Source of the DNA: Arthrinium phaeospermum
Lineage: Eukaryota > Ascomycota > Sordariomycetes > Amphisphaeriales > Apiosporaceae
Direction: 5' to 3'
Assembly: GCA_006503535.1 (NCBI GenBank)
Contig: QYRS01000006.1
Location: 3,348,001 to 3,412,000, forward strand
DNA length: 64,000 nucleotides
Shown here: piece after piece, positions 46,068-58,749 of the stretch
Position numbering within the stretch: the first letter of the stretch is position 1
Layout of the letters: every line of letters starts with the position of its first letter
Position numbers and translations under genes: made by a program
The notes under the pieces: model-generated
The model's database searches: none
Seen by the model: only the letters and a program-made list of their open reading frames with translations
What the model was told of the DNA's origin: nothing

Positions 46068-47275
46068 ATGAAGTATAACACGATAACACTAGCTTCGCTG
46101 CTCTCGATATCGCTAGCGACCACTGGCTCGTTGGCACAACCACCACCACCACCCGCCAAGGGCGCCGGCGCCGTGGGGCCAAGTGCCCAGCAAGCTGGCG
46201 TAGGCCAAGCAGCACCACCGCCGCCAGCCAAAGTTGCGAATGCTGCGGCGGGCACCGCGAATACGCCAGCTGGTGTAGCGGCGGCGCCAGCAGCAGCAGC
46301 CCCCGCCGCTGCTGCGGGAGGACAAGCGCCGCCTGCGCCGCCCGCGAAGGACGCCGGTGGAAAAGGAAAAACAGGGTCGCCTGGAGCGGCAGGGGCTGCT
46401 GGAGCAGCAAGCGCGCCTCCAGATGCTAAAGGCGCAGGACCAGCAGCTCCAGGAGTAGCCCTCGGTGCAGCGGCCCCAGCGGCAGGAGCAGCTGCGCCGG
46501 CGGCGCCGCCACCAGGAGCATCAGGTAAGTGACATGGAAGAAGCTGCCCTTCCCTTCTACCTACGTGGTGTTATGAGCTTTCTATGTGCAATGGACCATG
46601 TCATGCTTGCCAATGTCCGCGAAACATGGATGGCCCAGCTATCACTTCCAACCTTGTCCTCTGTAAACATGCTGCGTACTATGACGACTGACCTCGAATT
46701 TTGACATAGGCGCACCAGCACACCCTCCTCCACCTTCAGGGACCAACGCACCTCCTCCGCCTCCCGCAGGGGGCGCTGCCCCGCCGGCACCTCCGGCTGG
46801 AGGACAAGCACCGCCGCCACCACCAGCTGGCTCTGGTGCACCACCGCCACCCCCGGCCGGAGCACCACCACCCCCGGCTGGTTCAGGTGCACCGCCCGCC
46901 AAAGGTGGAGCACCACCGCCAGCTGCCGGAGGACAACCGCCCCCACCTCCGGCCGGCTCTGGTACGCCGCCGCCGCCTCCTGCTGGAGGTCAAGCACCAC
47001 CACCAGCACCAGATGCTGGTGGAATCGGTCCGCCACCTCCTGCAGGTGCGGGCGGTGCTGCTCCACCACCACCTGCCAAGGGAGGAGCCGCTGGTCCTGG
47101 AGCAGCGACCCCAGCAGCAGGGGCAGGGGCAGGCACCCCCGCGGGAGGCGCCAGAGTCCCGGGCCAGAGCGACAGTCTTGGCCCGCCTATCGTCACTGGT
47201 AACGGGAACACCCATCGCGCCTGGACTGCCGGGCTTGTAGTCGCGCTGGGTGCGGCAGTGGTCTTCACGCACTAG
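46068..47275 (+). CDS. Pro/Ala/Gly-rich secreted protein, probably GPI-anchored
   Basis: Two exons, 46068-46524 and 46710-47275, give 340 aa. The first 23 residues are a signal peptide (MKYNTITLASLLSISLA, cleavage near LAQ). The body is almost wholly Pro, Ala and Gly, with PPPPPAG/PPAGSGAPP repeats. The last 20 residues are hydrophobic (AWTAGLVVALGAAVVFTH) after a small-residue region with TGNGN, fitting a GPI attachment signal. A cell-wall or surface structural role is likely. The sequence has no Cys. Because of the biased composition, other frames are also open, but only this one has a signal peptide and GPI tail joined by a phase-consistent intron. Confidence 0.8.
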
Positions 47276-47871
47276 ACTTGCGACAGTTTCTCAATGGCGT
47301 GCGAAGTTCGGCTTTCTTATACCATCGGCTCGCCAGACGAGCTAAGCAAGTGCGATTTTCTTCTCTTCACATGAGATATACGAAAAAAGGACTACAAGAT
47401 GGTTTGATCTGAAACCGACACTAGGGCTGGACGGAGGGAGGCGAGTGGCACCAACATCTGCTCTTGAGGGGTAGGGCGCTGCCGCTAGATGGAGTTTTCG
47501 GTTGGTACAATAAGGGTCTCATAATGATGTACATATTTTGCTGACGGTACTTGTAGATAGCCCATGTATGTATATTTATCATTGATGAAACAAATCAAAT
47601 GACGCCTAGAGAGTGCTTACTGCCCATCATCATCACCCCTTACTTACTTTGCTGCCTTGTGACCGACCCATTTTGAACCCGAAAGTCCCTCAACCCCCCG
47701 TCCCTTCAATTGCGAACCACCCCTCACAACATCCCGTGCGCGCGCGACGTAGAAGAGGATAGCGACAGTCCAATCGCACGACGTGCGACAATGACCGGGC
47801 GCGCCGCGCCAACCATCACCACCGTGTTCCCCGATAAGGAAGAGGAAGCCCGCCTTAGGTTGGTAGATCAA
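47276..47871. other. Spacer between convergent genes
   Basis: 3' flanks of the wall protein and BTB genes. No feature supported. Confidence 0.5.
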
Positions 47872-49299
47872 TTAATACCCGCTGACGACGCTCGACGCCG
47901 ACCCGCCGTTGTGCTGGTTATCCCGGAAGTGCATCATGAGGTCGAAGGACAGCTCGGCGTTGACACGCATCACCTCGCGCACGGCGGCGCGGTCGAGCAG
48001 CTCGGGGTGCGCCTTCATGTTGCCGAGGACGACGTCGCGGATCGAGGCCGTCTTGCTGGCGGGGGCGGTCTCTTCCTCTTGCGTCTCGTCTTTGAGACCG
48101 GAGGCGACTGCTACTACTGCGGCTGCGGCTTGCTTGGCGTTGGGGGTGGTGGCGGGATTGGTGGTGGTAGAAGTGGGAGCTGCGTTGTTGCTGTTAGTGT
48201 AGGCCTCGACGGCGGCGGCGAGGAAGTCGTCGCTGGACCAGAACTCCTCGGCCTCGGCGGCGAAGCGGGACGCGCTCAGGGCGCGCAGGCCGGGGACGCC
48301 GTACTTTTGGGCGAGGGTGTAGAGTTTGGCGTGCTGGAGGAGGGAGTGCTGGGGCGGCTGGGGGACCTCGTTGGCTGGTTTGGCGATTGCGGCGGGAGGG
48401 ACGGTTTGGGCGGCGGCGTTGGCAGTGGTGGTCGTCGTGGCAGTAGTAGTAGATGGGGTAGTGGTAGTAGTAGTGGTTCCTGCTGGTTCTGGGGATGTGG
48501 TGGCGTCGAGGGTCTCGGCGGTCACGGTGCCGCTGCGCTTCTTCTTCTTGGCGGCTTTCTTGCTGAGCTTCGCGGCGGGGTCGGTGGCGGGGACGGCTTC
48601 GAAGGCTTCGCGCTCGATGTTGTATTCTAGGGTCGTTGCTGGAGGAGCTTGGGTCTTCTGGGTTTGCTGCGGCGAGGTGCCGTTGGTGGCGGCGCTTGTC
48701 AACCCTGCCCCGTTGGTCGTCGGGGTCTTGGGCGATGGGAGAGCGTCGTCCTTGTGGTGATGGTGGCCGTTGACACCATTGACGCCGTTGGTCAGGGGCT
48801 TGGTGGTGGCAGTGGAGGAGACGAGTCGCGGGCTGTACTCTAGGGTGTAGAGGTACTGCAGCATGAGGTCGATGGTTTGGGGGTCGTCGTCGGGGATCGT
48901 GATGGTGGCTTCTTGGTTCTGCATCCCGACGGCGTCTCGTTAGACGATATTGCTTGATAGATACCTAAGACGACGGGACGTCTCGTCTTTCACCCCATTC
49001 TTCAGATGGGAGCAAGAGAAGGAAACCTACGGGACCAATCTCCGAGCATAGCTGCGCGAGGCGCCCCGACCGCAGGCACACGATGGCCTTGTGCACTTGG
49101 TGCTGGTCATTGCCGCAGACGATCTTGAGGTCCGTATATACACCAGAGTCGAAGAGCCTGTGTGGTGTCGAGAGATGCGAGTCAGCACGTGCCCAGTCAA
49201 GGATGGAGCAGAGACAGGGTCAACCATGTTGGGAAGCGCGTGGACCTACTTCTTCAGCGAGCGCAACAGCTCACTCACATGCTGCGACGACGCCATCAT
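47872..49299 (-). CDS. BTB/POZ-domain protein
   Basis: Three minus-strand exons, 49299-49250, 49157-49031 and 48918-47872, give 407 aa with matching phases. The spliced N-terminus forms a BTB domain: LLRSLKKLFDSGVYTDLKIVCGN, HQVHKAIVCLRSGRLAQLC, then ATITIPDDDPQTIDLMLQYLYTLEY. A long Thr/Ala/Asn-rich linker (about 80-250) interrupts before a BACK-like helical region (LLQHAKLYTLAQKYGVPGLRALSASRF). Fungal proteins of this layout are often adaptors or uncharacterised. The single long frame alone would miss the first two exons. Function unknown beyond protein interaction. Confidence 0.85.
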
Positions 49300-50568
49300 G
49301 ACTAAACAGACGGAGATTGCCCCTTTTCGCTTGTCTCTGGATAGGTAGATCGAAGGAACAGAGAGACGCAATGGGTATTGACCCCCTTATGTGTGAACTA
49401 TGAATCCATCAGGGATGAACCTATATAACCTCGAACAGTGCCGCTAATACCAATCCACAACAACTTTCGCAACCCAATTGCCAGAGAAGCAGGCTTAGCG
49501 TCATTCTGCTCCCCCAATTGACCTCTCAGAGAGTGAGGCTGTCACCCTCTCCGAAGCAATTTGGGTAGCAATACCGCAAGCCCTCCAACGCCACGAGGCT
49601 GTCGACCCGCGACCGTGATAGGCGGCTTCATTTCCAATCGCCCGAGTGACACTGCATTGGCGCTGCAGTTTTGGACAACTCATCCACACACCTACTATTC
49701 GCCGTCCGTAGAAAACATGCAGGCAGTCCAGTCAGTCCAATCTTCACGCCATATCCCCCGCATTTCGCAAAACCTGTCACGCAGCACACGAGTTGCGACG
49801 TTGAGGCTCTGCATGGGGCCCAATTGGCAAATCATCCGTCATGGACAACCGCTAGAGCCCAATATAATCCCGAGGTGAGGGGGGCCAGGCAGAAGGACCA
49901 ACCGGTGAGAGGAGAAACGTGGACGAGTCGGCAACCAGAGTGCTGCGGGTGCATGCAGTAGTAAGAAGGTCAGCTTGATGCCATTCGTGGATGGGAAGGC
50001 TTGGAATCGGCAGGCTGCGACGATGAACCCCAAAGATTATTTAGCCGTTGGGAAATTTCGTACGAGGGAAAGACGGCTTGAGGATTTTGGGCATCAAGAA
50101 GACGGAATTCAAGGGAGCCTCACCAATTGAATCGTATCGGATCGATCCTAGAAGGGCATGGGGTCATACGACCTTCAGGCTCATGGGCTGATCGAGATTT
50201 GCCCCGAAAATGTTGTTTGATGATAGTCGCAGGGTCGACCCGACACCATATGACCCGGGCGCATGGCACGCATAAGTGCGGGATGGCCTTGTCCAATCAT
50301 GGCAGGGGTCGGGGTGACGGGATGTGTAAGAAAAGGGAGCTTGTTTGATGCCAACTCCCAAGCAACTCGAAGCCCCTCACATGAGGGCCGACAGCCGGTA
50401 CTGAAATGGCAATAATGAATCGAAAGCAATTGGATATAACACCTATTCGCTATGTATATACAGAAATCTAGTAGGTCGTGAATCTTCAATGGTCATGCCG
50501 TTATCCTTGAACATTTTCGCAAATGCGCCTTTACTCCTTTTCGTCTCTTGCACCATGTTGAAGCGCGC
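49300..50568. other. Spacer
   Basis: About 1.3 kb between the BTB gene start and the choline oxidase 3' end. Only short frames; nothing supported. Confidence 0.5.
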
Positions 50569-52282
50569 TCAAAGTCTGGCCTTCTCGGTCTTGCCGTCCT
50601 CTTCGACGATCAGCTCGGCCAATCGCTCGGCAACACCCAGCACTGTGAGCATGGGGTTGATGCTAGGGATGGTCGGGAAGATTCCGGCATCGCAGATGCG
50701 GAGCTTCTTCAGTCCCTTGACCTTGAGGTTCTCGTCGACCACAGCGAGCTCGTCCTTGGTGACATCGCCCATCCTGGTGGTGCCGCAGGGATGGTAGACG
50801 GTGTGGGCGGCCTTGCGAGCGTAGTGGCTCAGATCCTCGTCGGATTGCACGTTAGGCCCGGGAGCAACCTCTTGTTTGATCCAGTCCTTGAAGGGAGCCT
50901 GCTGGGCAACCTTTCGGGCGGCCCGCATTCCGTATACGAGTGTGGCCGCATCGTAGCCCTCGGGGTCGGTGAAGTATCGGAAGTCCAGGGCGGGCTTCAC
51001 CTTGGGGTCGGAAGATGTCAGGTACAGGCGGCCGCGGGAGCGGGGACGAGGAATGTTGGGCGTCATGCAGAACGCGAAGCCTTCCTTGGGCTCGGCATAG
51101 CCAAGGCGGAGCGTGTTGAGGGTGAACGGGATCTGGTAGCAGTGCATCATGACATCGGCAATGTCGCCATCCGCAATGCCTTCGGGGTTGGCGGCCGACT
51201 TCTTGGCACCAGCATTCGGCTTCTCGCGTCTCAAGAAGATGCCAGCGTCGGAGTCCATGGTCGTCTGGCCCATAGGGACGGCCTTGTTGAGCTCCCACAT
51301 GATTATGCTTTCGGGGTGATCCTGGAGGTTCTCACCAACTCCAGGTAGGTCGTGCACCGTGGTAATGCCGAGGTCGGATAGCTGTTGCTTTGGGCCAATG
51401 CCGGACAGGAGCAGGAGCCTCGGGGTGTCGACAGCACCAGCACAGAGAATGGTCTCCTTCTTGGCGGTGATCGTTCGCGCAGAGCCATCGTGCAGAGTCA
51501 GGTCGACGCCAGCGACAACGCCATCCTTGACATTGATCTTGGAAACCCAGGCGTGGGTCAGGATGGTCAGGTTGGGCCGCTTCTCGTCGCCTCTAAGGAC
51601 GGGGTGAATGTAGGCCACGGATGCACTGGAGCGTCGACCGTCGTCGGGGTTGTAGCTGACGGAGAAGAAACCGACAGCCTCCTTCAGGGAGCCAGTGTTG
51701 GTGATGGTGTTGTTGAAGTCGTGGATGACGGGGATATCGAGAGCGGAGCTGCAAGACTTGATCCAGTCCTTGCAAAGCTGGTTGCGGTGACGTCCGTGGA
51801 CAGGCTGGACAGTGTTTCGCAACTTGTCCATCATTCGCATGAACGTGTCGAAAGTCCAGCCGCGGGCGCCGAGCGACTGCCAGATCTTCAAGTCATACTC
51901 AAATGGCCTGAAGGAGATGAGGGTGTTGTGGGATGAGCAACCACCCAGGACCTTGGCGCGAGAGTGGCGGATGTACGAGTTGCCTGCGGTTTGGTCAGAA
52001 AAAGGTAAGTATTGAAAGGACGGCGCAAAGTCAATTACCCATTGGCTGCTCAGTCGTGCCATAGTCATAATCAAGTTCACCACCAAGAAGAGCCAGCCAT
52101 TTCTTGAGGTCCAGGACGCGGTCGTCCATGAAGTCGCTAGGACCGGCCTCAATCAAGAGGATCCTCTTTTGAGGGAGGCTCTCAGCTAGCCTGGCGGCGA
52201 GGACGCAGCCGGCGGTGCCACCACCAACACAGACATAGTCGTACCGCTCCGAGTCAGCGACGGGAAGCTGTTGGGTAGTCAT
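50569..52282 (-). CDS. Choline oxidase, peroxisomal (GMC oxidoreductase)
   Basis: Two exons, 52282-52039 and 51983-50569, give 552 aa. The N-terminus has the FAD motif [19 protein letters not shown]. The intron falls just before [12 protein letters not shown], in which His100 matches the histidine that binds FAD covalently in bacterial choline oxidase. [11 protein letters not shown] supplies catalytic His479 and SINPML the Asn524; HPESI matches the choline-binding Glu region. The family oxidises choline to betaine aldehyde and on to glycine betaine, releasing H2O2. The C-terminus ARL is a PTS1 signal, so the enzyme should sit in peroxisomes where catalase removes H2O2. The betaine aldehyde dehydrogenase gene lies divergently upstream. 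Confidence 0.93.
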
Positions 52283-54405
52283 GTTGCTGGAGGCGAGGCA
52301 ATCGAAGCAATGGCTGCAAGTGGTGTGCTGCTTGCGGTCAGATAGCCCAGACGCTTGTTCGAGCTATGTGAGCTGAAAATAGAAGCAGTTGGTTGGCAAG
52401 ATAAGGATAGTCTAGGAGTGCAAATGCTCTGGAGGGCTGCTGGACAGACGACAGAGAGAGAAGAGAGAAAGTCGGCGACGAAGGCGGACGGGAAAAGAAT
52501 ACTTTATTGATAAGCGCGGCGCCAAGGAACGGACGGTAGACCAGACGAGGGTATTATCTAGGAACTAGGCCAGGCGTGTTTCTAGGTTGTCGATCGGACG
52601 GGGGACCTGGAGGTGGTAGTAAGACGGCACCCCGTTGCTACTGTAAAACGGAGGGCTTCAGGGAGCTAAGAGAAGGAGAGGCAGGACTAGAGGGGCACTC
52701 CACATTGAAAAACTATCACCAAGTGGATGCCCGCTTCAGATCCGGAGGCTAGTTCGAAAACGCGAGGCCTTGGTAGCGATCGCAGGGATGGATGGCCAAG
52801 AAAATGTGAATACAGTATGCAAAGGGAATCGGTGGGGCGCAGAGGCGTTAGGAAATCCAAAAGGTGAAGAAAGTTGCCGGAGCATGGATGATGGATGGCT
52901 CGGCTCGTCAAGCCAGAACTCCCAATTCAAGCCGCCCCTTCGGATGCAGAGTAATTGCGCAGCAAACCCGGTCAATGTCTGCAGCTTCATTCCATTCACG
53001 TTGTTCATCAGGTGATTCTTATCGGCGCGGCTAGCCGGCTGGTCACAGAAGAGACGTCTTCACCTCAGGCGTGATAAACGTGTTGGCCGCCATTGCATGG
53101 GTAAAGAAGTGCCTCTGATAGGCGAGTTGGAGACGTGAAGTGAGACTTGCAGACAGAAGTCAGACGTGAAGAGGGCTGCAACTGCAACTCGAGCTGATCC
53201 ATTCGGCACCGATGGGAAGGGGCGACGGCTGATGACGGTAGGGGACGGAGAGAAGAACGCGGCTACTGTGCTAGAAGGCTGGAAAGCAAGCCGGTTGATA
53301 GCGATAGCCTGCGGCTACTGTGTTCGGCCGCGATAGCCCAGGACCCTGCATGGCTTTAGATAAGGTACATGGGTGTGTGCTGTACTGGGTGCTGCAGGAG
53401 CACGCCATCGGGGTCCAACATTGGATCATCTGACTGGGAAGAAAAAAGTAGCTGGAAACAGCACGCACGAATTGATTGATCAATCCAACATACAGCTGGC
53501 TGCGCAAGAGACGGCCTTCCGACTGGATGCAAGTGCCAATACGTCACGTCCCAGAAATTAGAACTTCTTATTAGGCGGGGCAGTCTGGGGGCGCTGCGTG
53601 CTGGGCATGCTGGGGACCCGTTGAAGCATGCAAAAGGAAACTGCCTCGCGCCAAGCAGCATACTGTACTGCGCACGGTGCATTACACTCCAGGACAGTCT
53701 CGTGCCGTGCTCCTGCAGTCAGACAGTGAAGCAATCAACATAGCTACTGTAGTCAGGTAGGTGCAAGTTGACGGCATCGGGGAGGATAGAGTTCAACGTC
53801 CCGAATCAGCCGCTATTGAGACCCCCGGCAATTGAATCTGGTCGTTTCCCCAGCCTGAAGTTCTTAGTCCAACCTGGGAGAGGAGCCTCGACCTCTTCTG
53901 GACTCTCTCCTGCCAAGCTGCTGCTGGGCTACTCGTCCCTCGTCAACCAGAAACGGCCGTCTTCGTCCCTTAAGTCGTCGGTGCCAGAGTGGACCTGATG
54001 GAAACGCGCGAGTCGGTGAAAGCCCGAACGTGACCGCTTTCTCTCCACTAAAGCACGGTAAAAGCGGCCCCTGTTCACCTGACTAAGGCTTAGGTACCTT
54101 ACTTACTGTACTGCCTTGCTTGCTTGGACTGACTGCGCACCTAAACTGGGCGGTTGAATCAATGCAGCGAGCAGTTGCAGCGTACTCCGTAGAGCTCAGA
54201 GGCTTTCTGTCAATCCATCTTCGAACCCTTTACGACTCATCTGGCACTTTTACGCCTGCAGCCTTTCAATTGGATACCCCTGTCACCCAAAGCTGCTGAC
54301 TAGATACCTCCCTACCCTCCTTAATCAATTGCTTTCTCCTCTGATATCTCACTAAGTCGACCTACCATTGAACCACCCGGGTGCAACCGATTGAAGACCG
54401 CAAAG
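52283..54405. promoter_or_regulatory. Shared divergent upstream region of the choline oxidase and aldehyde dehydrogenase genes
   Basis: About 2.1 kb between two divergently transcribed genes of one pathway. It probably carries promoters for both. The DNA holds only short frames and no clear gene. I did not identify a specific operator. Confidence 0.5.
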
Positions 54406-55914
54406 ATGGTGCGCCGCGAGCAGGACCGTCACACCTTTTATGCGGGGAAGCCGCAGCCCTCCGCAGACTCCCCCGGATCCTTCAAGACCATCAACCCGTC
54501 GACGGCGGAGCCAGTCTGCACCATCCACACCTCCTCGCCCAGCGCCATCGAAGCCGCCGTCAAGTCGGCGCAGTCGGCCTTCCCCTCCTGGTCCACCACG
54601 CCGCCGGTGGAGCGCGCCCGCATCCTCCAGCGCGCTGTCACCCTGTTGCGCGAGCGCAACGACGAACTGGCCCGGGTCGAGACCCTAGACACGGGCAAGC
54701 CTTTCTCCGAGACGTCTGCCGTCGACATCGTCACGGGCGCTGATGTCCTCGAGTACTTCGCCAACCTTGTCGCTGGCGGCGGTCTCAATGGCGAGGCCTT
54801 CCGCCTGCGGCCCTCAGCCATGGTTTACACCACCAAGGAGCCCCTCGGCGTCTGCGCCGGCATTGGCGCGTGGAACTACCCCATCCAGATTGCCCTTTGG
54901 AAGTCGGCGCCCTGCTTAGCTGCCGGTAACTGCATGGTGTACAAGCCCAGCGAGTACACACCGATGCATGCCGAGTACCTTGCTTCCATTTACCGGGAAG
55001 CGGGCCTACCCGAGGGTGTCTTCAACGTCGTGTATGGTGCCGGCGAAGTTGGCGGTCAATTGACAGCTCATCCTGCCATTGCGAAGGTCAGTTTCACCGG
55101 CCAGGTCAGCACGGGCAAGAAAGTCGCTGGCGCGGCGGCAGGCGGCATGAAGTACGTCACCATGGAGCTCGGCGGAAAGAGCCCCCTGATTGTGCTACCG
55201 GACGCCGACGTCGACCAGGCCGCCGATGGCGCGTTGCTGGCCAACTTCTACAGCACCGGCCAGGTGTGCACCAACGGCACGAGGGTTTTCGTGCCGCGAC
55301 AGATGAAGCAGGCCTTCGAGAAGGCCGTGCTGAGCAAGGTGCAGCACGTTCGTGCCGGAGACCTCTTCGACGCCGCGACCAACTTTGGGCCCCTGAGCAG
55401 CAAACCCCATTACGACAAGGTGGTGAGCTACGTGCGCCGCGGCATCGAGCAGGACAAGGCCACCCTACTCTGCGGCGGCGTGTCGCAACCCGCCGGCCTG
55501 TCTGCAGGTCTCAAGAACGGCTACTGGATCGAGCCTACCGTATTCACCGACTGCACCGACGACATGACCATAGTCAAGGAGGAGATCTTCGGTCCCGTCA
55601 TGAGCATCCTGTACTACGATGGCGCCTCCGTCGACGAGGCAGTCCGACGCGCCAACACGACGGAGCTGGGCCTCGCCGCCGGCGTTTTCGGCAAGGATAT
55701 CAACGAGTGCCACCGCGTCATCTCCCAGCTCGAGGCCGGCATCACTTGGATCAACACCTGGGGCGAGTCGCCTGCTGAGATGGCGGTCGGTGGCTGGAAG
55801 TCGAGCGGTGTTGGCGTCGAGAATGGTCGCCGTGGGCTCGAAGCTTGGGTCAGGAATAAGAGTACGTTGGTGGATATGGGTGGGGAGGTGCCGACGGTGT
55901 TCTCGAAGCTGTAA
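54406..55914 (+). CDS. Betaine aldehyde dehydrogenase, peroxisomal
   Basis: An intronless 502-aa frame starting at the ATG at 54406; codons upstream of it are non-ATG. It has the ALDH fold: [41 protein letters not shown], catalytic Glu254 in MELGGKSPL and nucleophile Cys288 in GQVCTNGTR, with the usual 34-residue spacing. Similarity is to betaine aldehyde dehydrogenases, which oxidise betaine aldehyde to glycine betaine with NAD(P)+. It ends in SKL, the classical PTS1. The divergent choline oxidase (ARL end) makes a two-gene choline to glycine betaine module likely. Substrate identity rests on the neighbour and family. Confidence 0.93.
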   Translation: MVRREQDRHTFYAGKPQPSADSPGSFKTINPSTAEPVCTIHTSSPSAIEAAVKSAQSAFPSWSTTPPVERARILQRAVTLLRERNDELARVETLDTGKPFSETSAVDIVTGADVLEYFANLVAGGGLNGEAFRLRPSAMVYTTKEPLGVCAGIGAWNYPIQIALWKSAPCLAAGNCMVYKPSEYTPMHAEYLASIYREAGLPEGVFNVVYGAGEVGGQLTAHPAIAKVSFTGQVSTGKKVAGAAAGGMKYVTMELGGKSPLIVLPDADVDQAADGALLANFYSTGQVCTNGTRVFVPRQMKQAFEKAVLSKVQHVRAGDLFDAATNFGPLSSKPHYDKVVSYVRRGIEQDKATLLCGGVSQPAGLSAGLKNGYWIEPTVFTDCTDDMTIVKEEIFGPVMSILYYDGASVDEAVRRANTTELGLAAGVFGKDINECHRVISQLEAGITWINTWGESPAEMAVGGWKSSGVGVENGRRGLEAWVRNKSTLVDMGGEVPTVFSKL

Positions 55915-56223
55915 TTATATCTTAACTGTATCGTTCAATATCAAAGTTGACAGTGCATCAAGGCATTTGGTTCATTCTTGTTTCATTCCCTATCTTGTGG
56001 TGTCTGAATGTCACACCTTATGAAGGGTTCTCGGTGATCATGTCCTCTTATAGCCATCTAACCGATTCCCTTGACGATGTGGTAACTCATTCGTACCACT
56101 CCTGTATGTGACAATTGATGATCCATGTAATGCCCACAATTCCTACTCTACATGATTTGTTTCCTGGTGCCAGAATGAACAATTCCAAGCTGCAGTACTC
56201 AAGACGTTATCTTGCCAAAGAGC
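55915..56223. other. Spacer between convergent genes
   Basis: 3' flanks of the aldehyde dehydrogenase and the next minus-strand gene. Nothing supported. Confidence 0.5.
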
Positions 56224-57225
56224 TCAAGACATCTTCTTGTCAAGGTCAAGATCCGAAACCTCGCCGCCCGTCTTGGCATTCGTCTCGGGGCTTCGGACAT
56301 AATAACTGAAGTTGAGCTTCGCCATTTCGTCACTCAACTGAGTATCCACCTCGATGTCGTACTTGGGCTTGGAGTCGTCCTTATCGTGGACCTTGTTAGA
56401 TTGCTTGGAGTCTTTCTTCTTCGGGTCCGGCTTTCGGTAGTGGGGGTTCGCCAAGCCGTTCTTCTGCAGCCATCCTTCCTCAATGCCCCGAGCCCATCGC
56501 TTAACCATGTATGCGGGGCTGCTGCTCTTGTTCAGCATGAAATAACCATACTTGTCCTTGACGCCTGCCTTCACCACCCAGATCTTGTCGGTCTTGTCGC
56601 CGTCGTACTGGACGTGGGTGAGGTGGGCGGGAAAGTACAGCTTCATGACGCGGGCAGCCTCGCGGAACTGTTTCTTGATTCTCTCCACCTCTTGCGGATC
56701 CTGCTCGGTGGGCGGAAGGTGGAGATAGGCGTCGTCGACGACCTGGGGGTACTGCTTGTAGAAGGCGGCCTTGTACTTGTCGAGGTACTTGGTCATGTCG
56801 TGCCGGGGCGCCCAGGCGGCGCCGGGCTGGGTCTCCAAGAAGATGTTACGAGCCATGATTGCGCGGTAGGTGAACTTCCAGAACAGCTCAGGGTCGATCT
56901 TGTCGGCCCAGGGAAAAGCCTTCATCACATGGGCGAAGTAGGCGGCGGGCTCGTAGTCGACGCATTTCTTGACGTTGTACGAGGCGCGCTCGTAAATCAT
57001 GCCGAAGGCCTGGCTGATGGATTCCTTCTTCAAGGTGGGGAGGTTGAACGGGTAGGGGAGCCTGTTGGCCTGCTGGAGACATTTGAGGAGCTTGGGGATG
57101 TCCTTGTTGATCAGAAGCGCGCGCGAGATGTAAGCCTTGCGCTCTTCATCCCACTGGGGCAGCGTCTCCCAGCACAGGCCGCCATCCCATCCGTGGTAGA
57201 GCTTCTGGTAGAACTGGTTGGACAT
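56224..57225 (-). CDS. Protein of unknown function, 333 aa
   Basis: A single exon with an ATG in good context. Residues 1-260 look globular and rich in aromatic and charged residues (for example MSNQFYQKLYHGWDGGLCWETL, RAIMARNIFLETQPGAAWAPRHDM, and IWVVKAGVKDKYGYFMLN). About 265-310 is a Lys/Asp-rich disordered segment. The C-terminal tail is acidic. I do not recognise a family. A longer frame on the opposite strand (about 370 codons) is Leu/Val/Arg/Gly-rich and looks like an antisense shadow. Confidence 0.75.
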   Translation of the reverse strand: MSNQFYQKLYHGWDGGLCWETLPQWDEERKAYISRALLINKDIPKLLKCLQQANRLPYPFNLPTLKKESISQAFGMIYERASYNVKKCVDYEPAAYFAHVMKAFPWADKIDPELFWKFTYRAIMARNIFLETQPGAAWAPRHDMTKYLDKYKAAFYKQYPQVVDDAYLHLPPTEQDPQEVERIKKQFREAARVMKLYFPAHLTHVQYDGDKTDKIWVVKAGVKDKYGYFMLNKSSSPAYMVKRWARGIEEGWLQKNGLANPHYRKPDPKKKDSKQSNKVHDKDDSKPKYDIEVDTQLSDEMAKLNFSYYVRSPETNAKTGGEVSDLDLDKKMS

Positions 57226-58749
57226 GGCGATGGTGGCACGTCGGTTGGGGTTGGTGTTGTTAATGAGAGGAGATTTGTGTCAGAGGGTTGTGGCAAGCGA
57301 GAATTTAAATTGCCAAACGCGAGTTGAGTGCAGAGGAGGTTCCAACACAGCGAAGCATTGAATGCAAAAACAATTGTACCTCAAAAGATACATGTAGGCA
57401 GGTACTTGAGAACGGCAGCTGTTGAGTGTTGGCTTCAGGCCTATTACTACTACGATAATACCTGGACCCACCCGACTGATGGCATTATGATTGGACCGTT
57501 AACTCTCCCCCAGCAATATGAGCTTTCTGCAGGGCTGTTAATTTGGTTATCTATCTGGTTATGTTTCAAGGCAGTCCCAATGATATCGCAAAACGTCCCC
57601 CACCGACTGGGCGAGCGTAGTAGTCAAATCACTGGTTCCAAAGCTGTCCCTGAAACTCCCATTACATGAACTGAGAAACCATATCACAATCATCTTCCTG
57701 GCATTCTGTATGGTGCCCTTACTTGAAAAGCCCGGACAATTGCATAAATAATACAACCGCCGATCCGTTGGTGCTTGCAACGCTTAATACAAATTCAACC
57801 ATCTTAACTAAAGGTCAAGGCTGTGTGTTGCGATTGGTCTTGCCGACTTAGTACTTCGTTCAACTCTGTCAGCCCGTCTGCGTTGTATCATTGGATCAAC
57901 GAAAATGTGTGCGTGGCGAAGTTTGATTTCCCCAAATTACAATGTGTCTTGTTCTCGATGACTCTGTGCTTTTCTCCCATCCCTCGTTATCTCCCTCCAC
58001 AATCAGTTGAGGGCAACAAGAGACACTACAAATGACATCCACACCAGACAATCACTCTCACTCTTTTCCGTCAGCTGAATCAACAAGAACGAAGACTCTA
58101 CCGCCAATTCATCAAAGTCAGGCTTAGATAGGTACTATATATGTATACAAGCGAAGAACTACTAGCTTTGGCTGGCCTCGGATCGAAACCTAAAGACATA
58201 TGTGCCTGTTGTTCGCAATTGAGGTTTTCCGGAACGACTTACAGAAATTGCCCACATTCTAACGGCCACCTGAATGTCCTATATGCAGGATCCCGTATTG
58301 GCTGCTGGAATCGTCTACCAAAGAACAGCAGCAATACCACGAATTTAATTTTCATCTTCGCTTTGAGAAACTCCCAGGGAGTCTAAGATGGGCCCCCGAT
58401 TTTTAGTACTGGGCAGTTATCTCTCACAAGTGATATCCTCGAGAGGGTACGATTTGAACTTTCTTATTTTACTGCCCGGAAGCACGAAAAAATGCCTCTA
58501 CGTGCTTATACCTGACCAATTCAGGTCCTGTGTCATCACCCATTTTGAAACTAAGCGGGATTTAGTAAAAGTTGATATAAATTGTCACCCATTTTTTATT
58601 GGCATCACGGTACCGTAAGCGCAATTGATACATCACTTATTATGATGGATTGTTCTCGTCGTTGTTTTGAAAACCCTAGTTGGTAATAAAACACCTTCCC
58701 AGCGGCAGCAGCAGAGACCAAATAAGCTATCTTGAATCCACAACCACCG
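57226..58749. other. AT-richer spacer
   Basis: About 1.5 kb that is visibly AT-rich (57.8-58.7 kb). Short frames only. The 3' end of the next minus-strand gene follows. No repeat or RNA seen. Confidence 0.5.

Noticed and set aside
47710..48630. 306-codon plus-strand frame opposite the BTB gene
   Set aside because: Gly/Val-rich translation of the complement of a Thr/Ala-rich linker.
50548..51348. 266-codon plus-strand frame opposite choline oxidase
   Set aside because: Antisense shadow; the minus strand has FAD and catalytic motifs.
56212..57327. 371-codon plus-strand frame, longer than the 333-aa gene opposite
   Set aside because: Leu/Val/Gly/Arg composition typical of antisense frames; no ATG context or motif. 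The shorter minus frame looks like a folded protein.
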